64,000 nucleotides of DNA from Blattamonas nauphoetae (Eukaryota; Preaxostyla; Oxymonadida): assembly GCA_033064195.1 (NCBI GenBank), contig JARBJD010000076.1, positions 208,047-272,046 of the forward strand. The letters run 5' to 3'. Below the pieces are notes generated by a model. It was given only the letters and a program-made list of their open reading frames with translations, did not search any database and was not told where the DNA came from. A program made the position numbers and the translations under genes. Shown here one piece after another: positions 62,704-64,000 of this stretch. Position 1 is the first letter of the stretch. Each line of letters begins with the position of its first letter.

Positions 62704-63055
62704 TTGTGATGTGATGACCTTGGATCGGTAAAAGAACGTAAATGGCGGAGATCCGAATCCGCATCATCAGGTGTACCCCATTACAACTTGATTGATGTGG
62801 GAAATAGTTTGGTTGGGAGGATCAAAGGATACTTTTCGGATGGATGCAGGAATGTGTAGGTCGACAGAGTTGGTGGTCGGAAAACTGCCCGCTGGAATTG
62901 TGTTCGTTGAATGGACTAGTGTTTCGATTGAGTTGTGAATTGGTGCCACTTCATCTGTGAGTGTGTGTTGTGAAGGTTTCGATGCTTGTTGAGGAGAAGG
63001 GAGAGAGTTGATAGGATGTGATGATGTGAACGAATTCACGCATTTCTGACCTAAT

Positions 63056-64000
63056 TCAGATGAGTAATGTAATAAAAATGAAACCTTCGTTGTAATACTC
63101 ACCATTGTGTTCCACAACCCATCTTAGTCTTGTGATCCAATTTTCGAAAACCATAACTTTTGTTTCGGGGCTGATCTCAGCCATCAGTTTCGCCAAGTGA
63201 CTCTCCATGTGTTGATGATTTGATGCTGAAATTCCTTGAAGCTTATATTTGAGGTACGGAAAGAGGAAAAGTCGGATGGCGCAAGATCTGGAGAATGGGC
63301 TGGGTGTTCGAGGATCGAGAGGTTCGCCAGACTCAAAGCCGCAAGCGAAATACGAGTGATGAATACTGGCATTATCCTGATGTATGAATACCTCTTTACT
63401 TTCATTTCCTTCCCTTTCTCTCCATATTTTCAACCTTTCCAACACATTTTCTATGTATACAATGGAATCAACGTTTGTGTCAGGGTCGACACATTTAACA
63501 ACTGGGGTGTCCTCAACCCCACCAGATGAGTGCCATTGTTTTGGCACTTATTGATTTGCGTACGATTGTCGGAAGCGGAGCCCCTGCTCGATCCAGGTAT
63601 GTTTGTGTTGGTATTCTAAATAGAACCATGATTCGTCCCCTGTTAGAATATTGTGGAACTGAGTAGATCGTTGGGATTGCAGAAATGCACCCATGGATTG
63701 AGAGAATCATCCGTTGTAGTTTCAGCTCGGGAGACAGTTCGAAAGGGACATACCGGTTTGTGACCTTTCGTAATTTCAATTCATTTTTCAAAATCTTCTT
63801 CACAGTTGTCCTTGCGCAGGGTATTCGTGTCGCAAACCACCTTGTGGATGCGTGCGGATTTTCTGAGACGAGTTGCCGCAATTTTTCGCGAATTTCAACA
63901 TTTTTTGGGAGTCCAGGAGGAGAGAGAGTGATAAAACGGAACCGATTTTGCTGTAATTCTCCGTAAATTCGAGAGATCGACGATTTTGAAGGGATGATCC
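63056..64000 (-). pseudogene. Mariner transposase, decayed and cut by the window edge
   Basis: Minus-strand pieces in changing frames. HTH-side residues at 63881 onward: WFATRIPCARTTVKKILKNE. GDESWFYLEYQHKHTWIEQG (first catalytic Asp) is at about 63630 in another frame. Then follow SAKTMALIWWG, EVFIHQDNASIHHSYFA (second Asp), and in another frame HSPDLAPSDF (third Asp of D34D). It ends VEHNGEYYNEGFIF near 63070. At least three frame changes, so inactive. No terminal repeat is seen at its 3' side, where it abuts the OTU gene region. It could belong to the same family as the MITE at 60074. Confidence 0.75.

Overview
The window looks like a transposon-rich, roughly balanced-GC, subtelomere-like piece of a protist nuclear genome. 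The best guess is an oxymonad (Metamonada) close to Blattamonas. The guess rests on resemblance, from memory, of two protein families to oxymonad proteins: a lineage-specific helical-repeat family whose C-terminal half is strongly conserved, and receptor-like proteins with beta-sandwich repeats, one transmembrane helix and a kinase-like tail. Introns that can be read directly are very short (mostly 28-52 nt, GT-AG). The standard genetic code fits best. No database search was possible.

Layout. 1-586: right end of a hAT-like element. 0.6-5.5 kb: a decayed receptor-like/pseudokinase locus with a 33-bp proline-rich array. 5.9-23 kb: repeated units of the helical-repeat family (A 5984, B 9815, C 16364, D about 21930), each followed by a conserved 3' segment and usually by a second, more diverged relative. 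Between them lie a 65-bp array, a receptor-like remnant, a Mutator-like element (13891-15894, 9-bp target duplication), a SET-domain gene and a ten-finger C2H2 gene. 23040-28813: DIRS-type tyrosine-recombinase retroelement 1, with an 80-bp array. 29-36.1 kb: a diverged family gene that carries a 35-bp array, split cleanly by DIRS element 2 (30380-35139). 37141-38764: pogo/Tc1-like transposon in the upstream region of family gene E (38811). Gene E is itself split by an 8.8-kb hAT-like element (39557-48371) that carries receptor-like sequence and a second pogo-like element (41177-48012) with 250-bp terminal inverted repeats, a transposase with a 12 x 51-bp in-frame array, and a 40-bp array. 49807-50877: gene F. 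52802-55892: a Crinkler/RHS-type NTPase-nuclease gene with one short intron. 56009-58103: a multi-exon helical-repeat gene. 58255-59883: an inverted-repeat-bounded segment holding a broken copy of the Crinkler/RHS gene. 60-61 kb: a 315-bp tandem duplication with a mariner MITE and a tiny secreted-protein ORF. 61.7-63.1 kb: an OTU-type cysteine protease. 63-64 kb: a decayed mariner transposase.

How it fits together. The backbone is a repeatedly duplicated gene unit whose members share an upstream motif, ACCCATAACGA, at a fixed 24-25 nt before the ATG. The unit has been a landing pad for DIRS, pogo, hAT and mariner elements, and several tandem arrays have grown inside it. Host genes with ordinary cellular roles (SET protein, zinc finger, OTU protease, helical-repeat protein) are interspersed.
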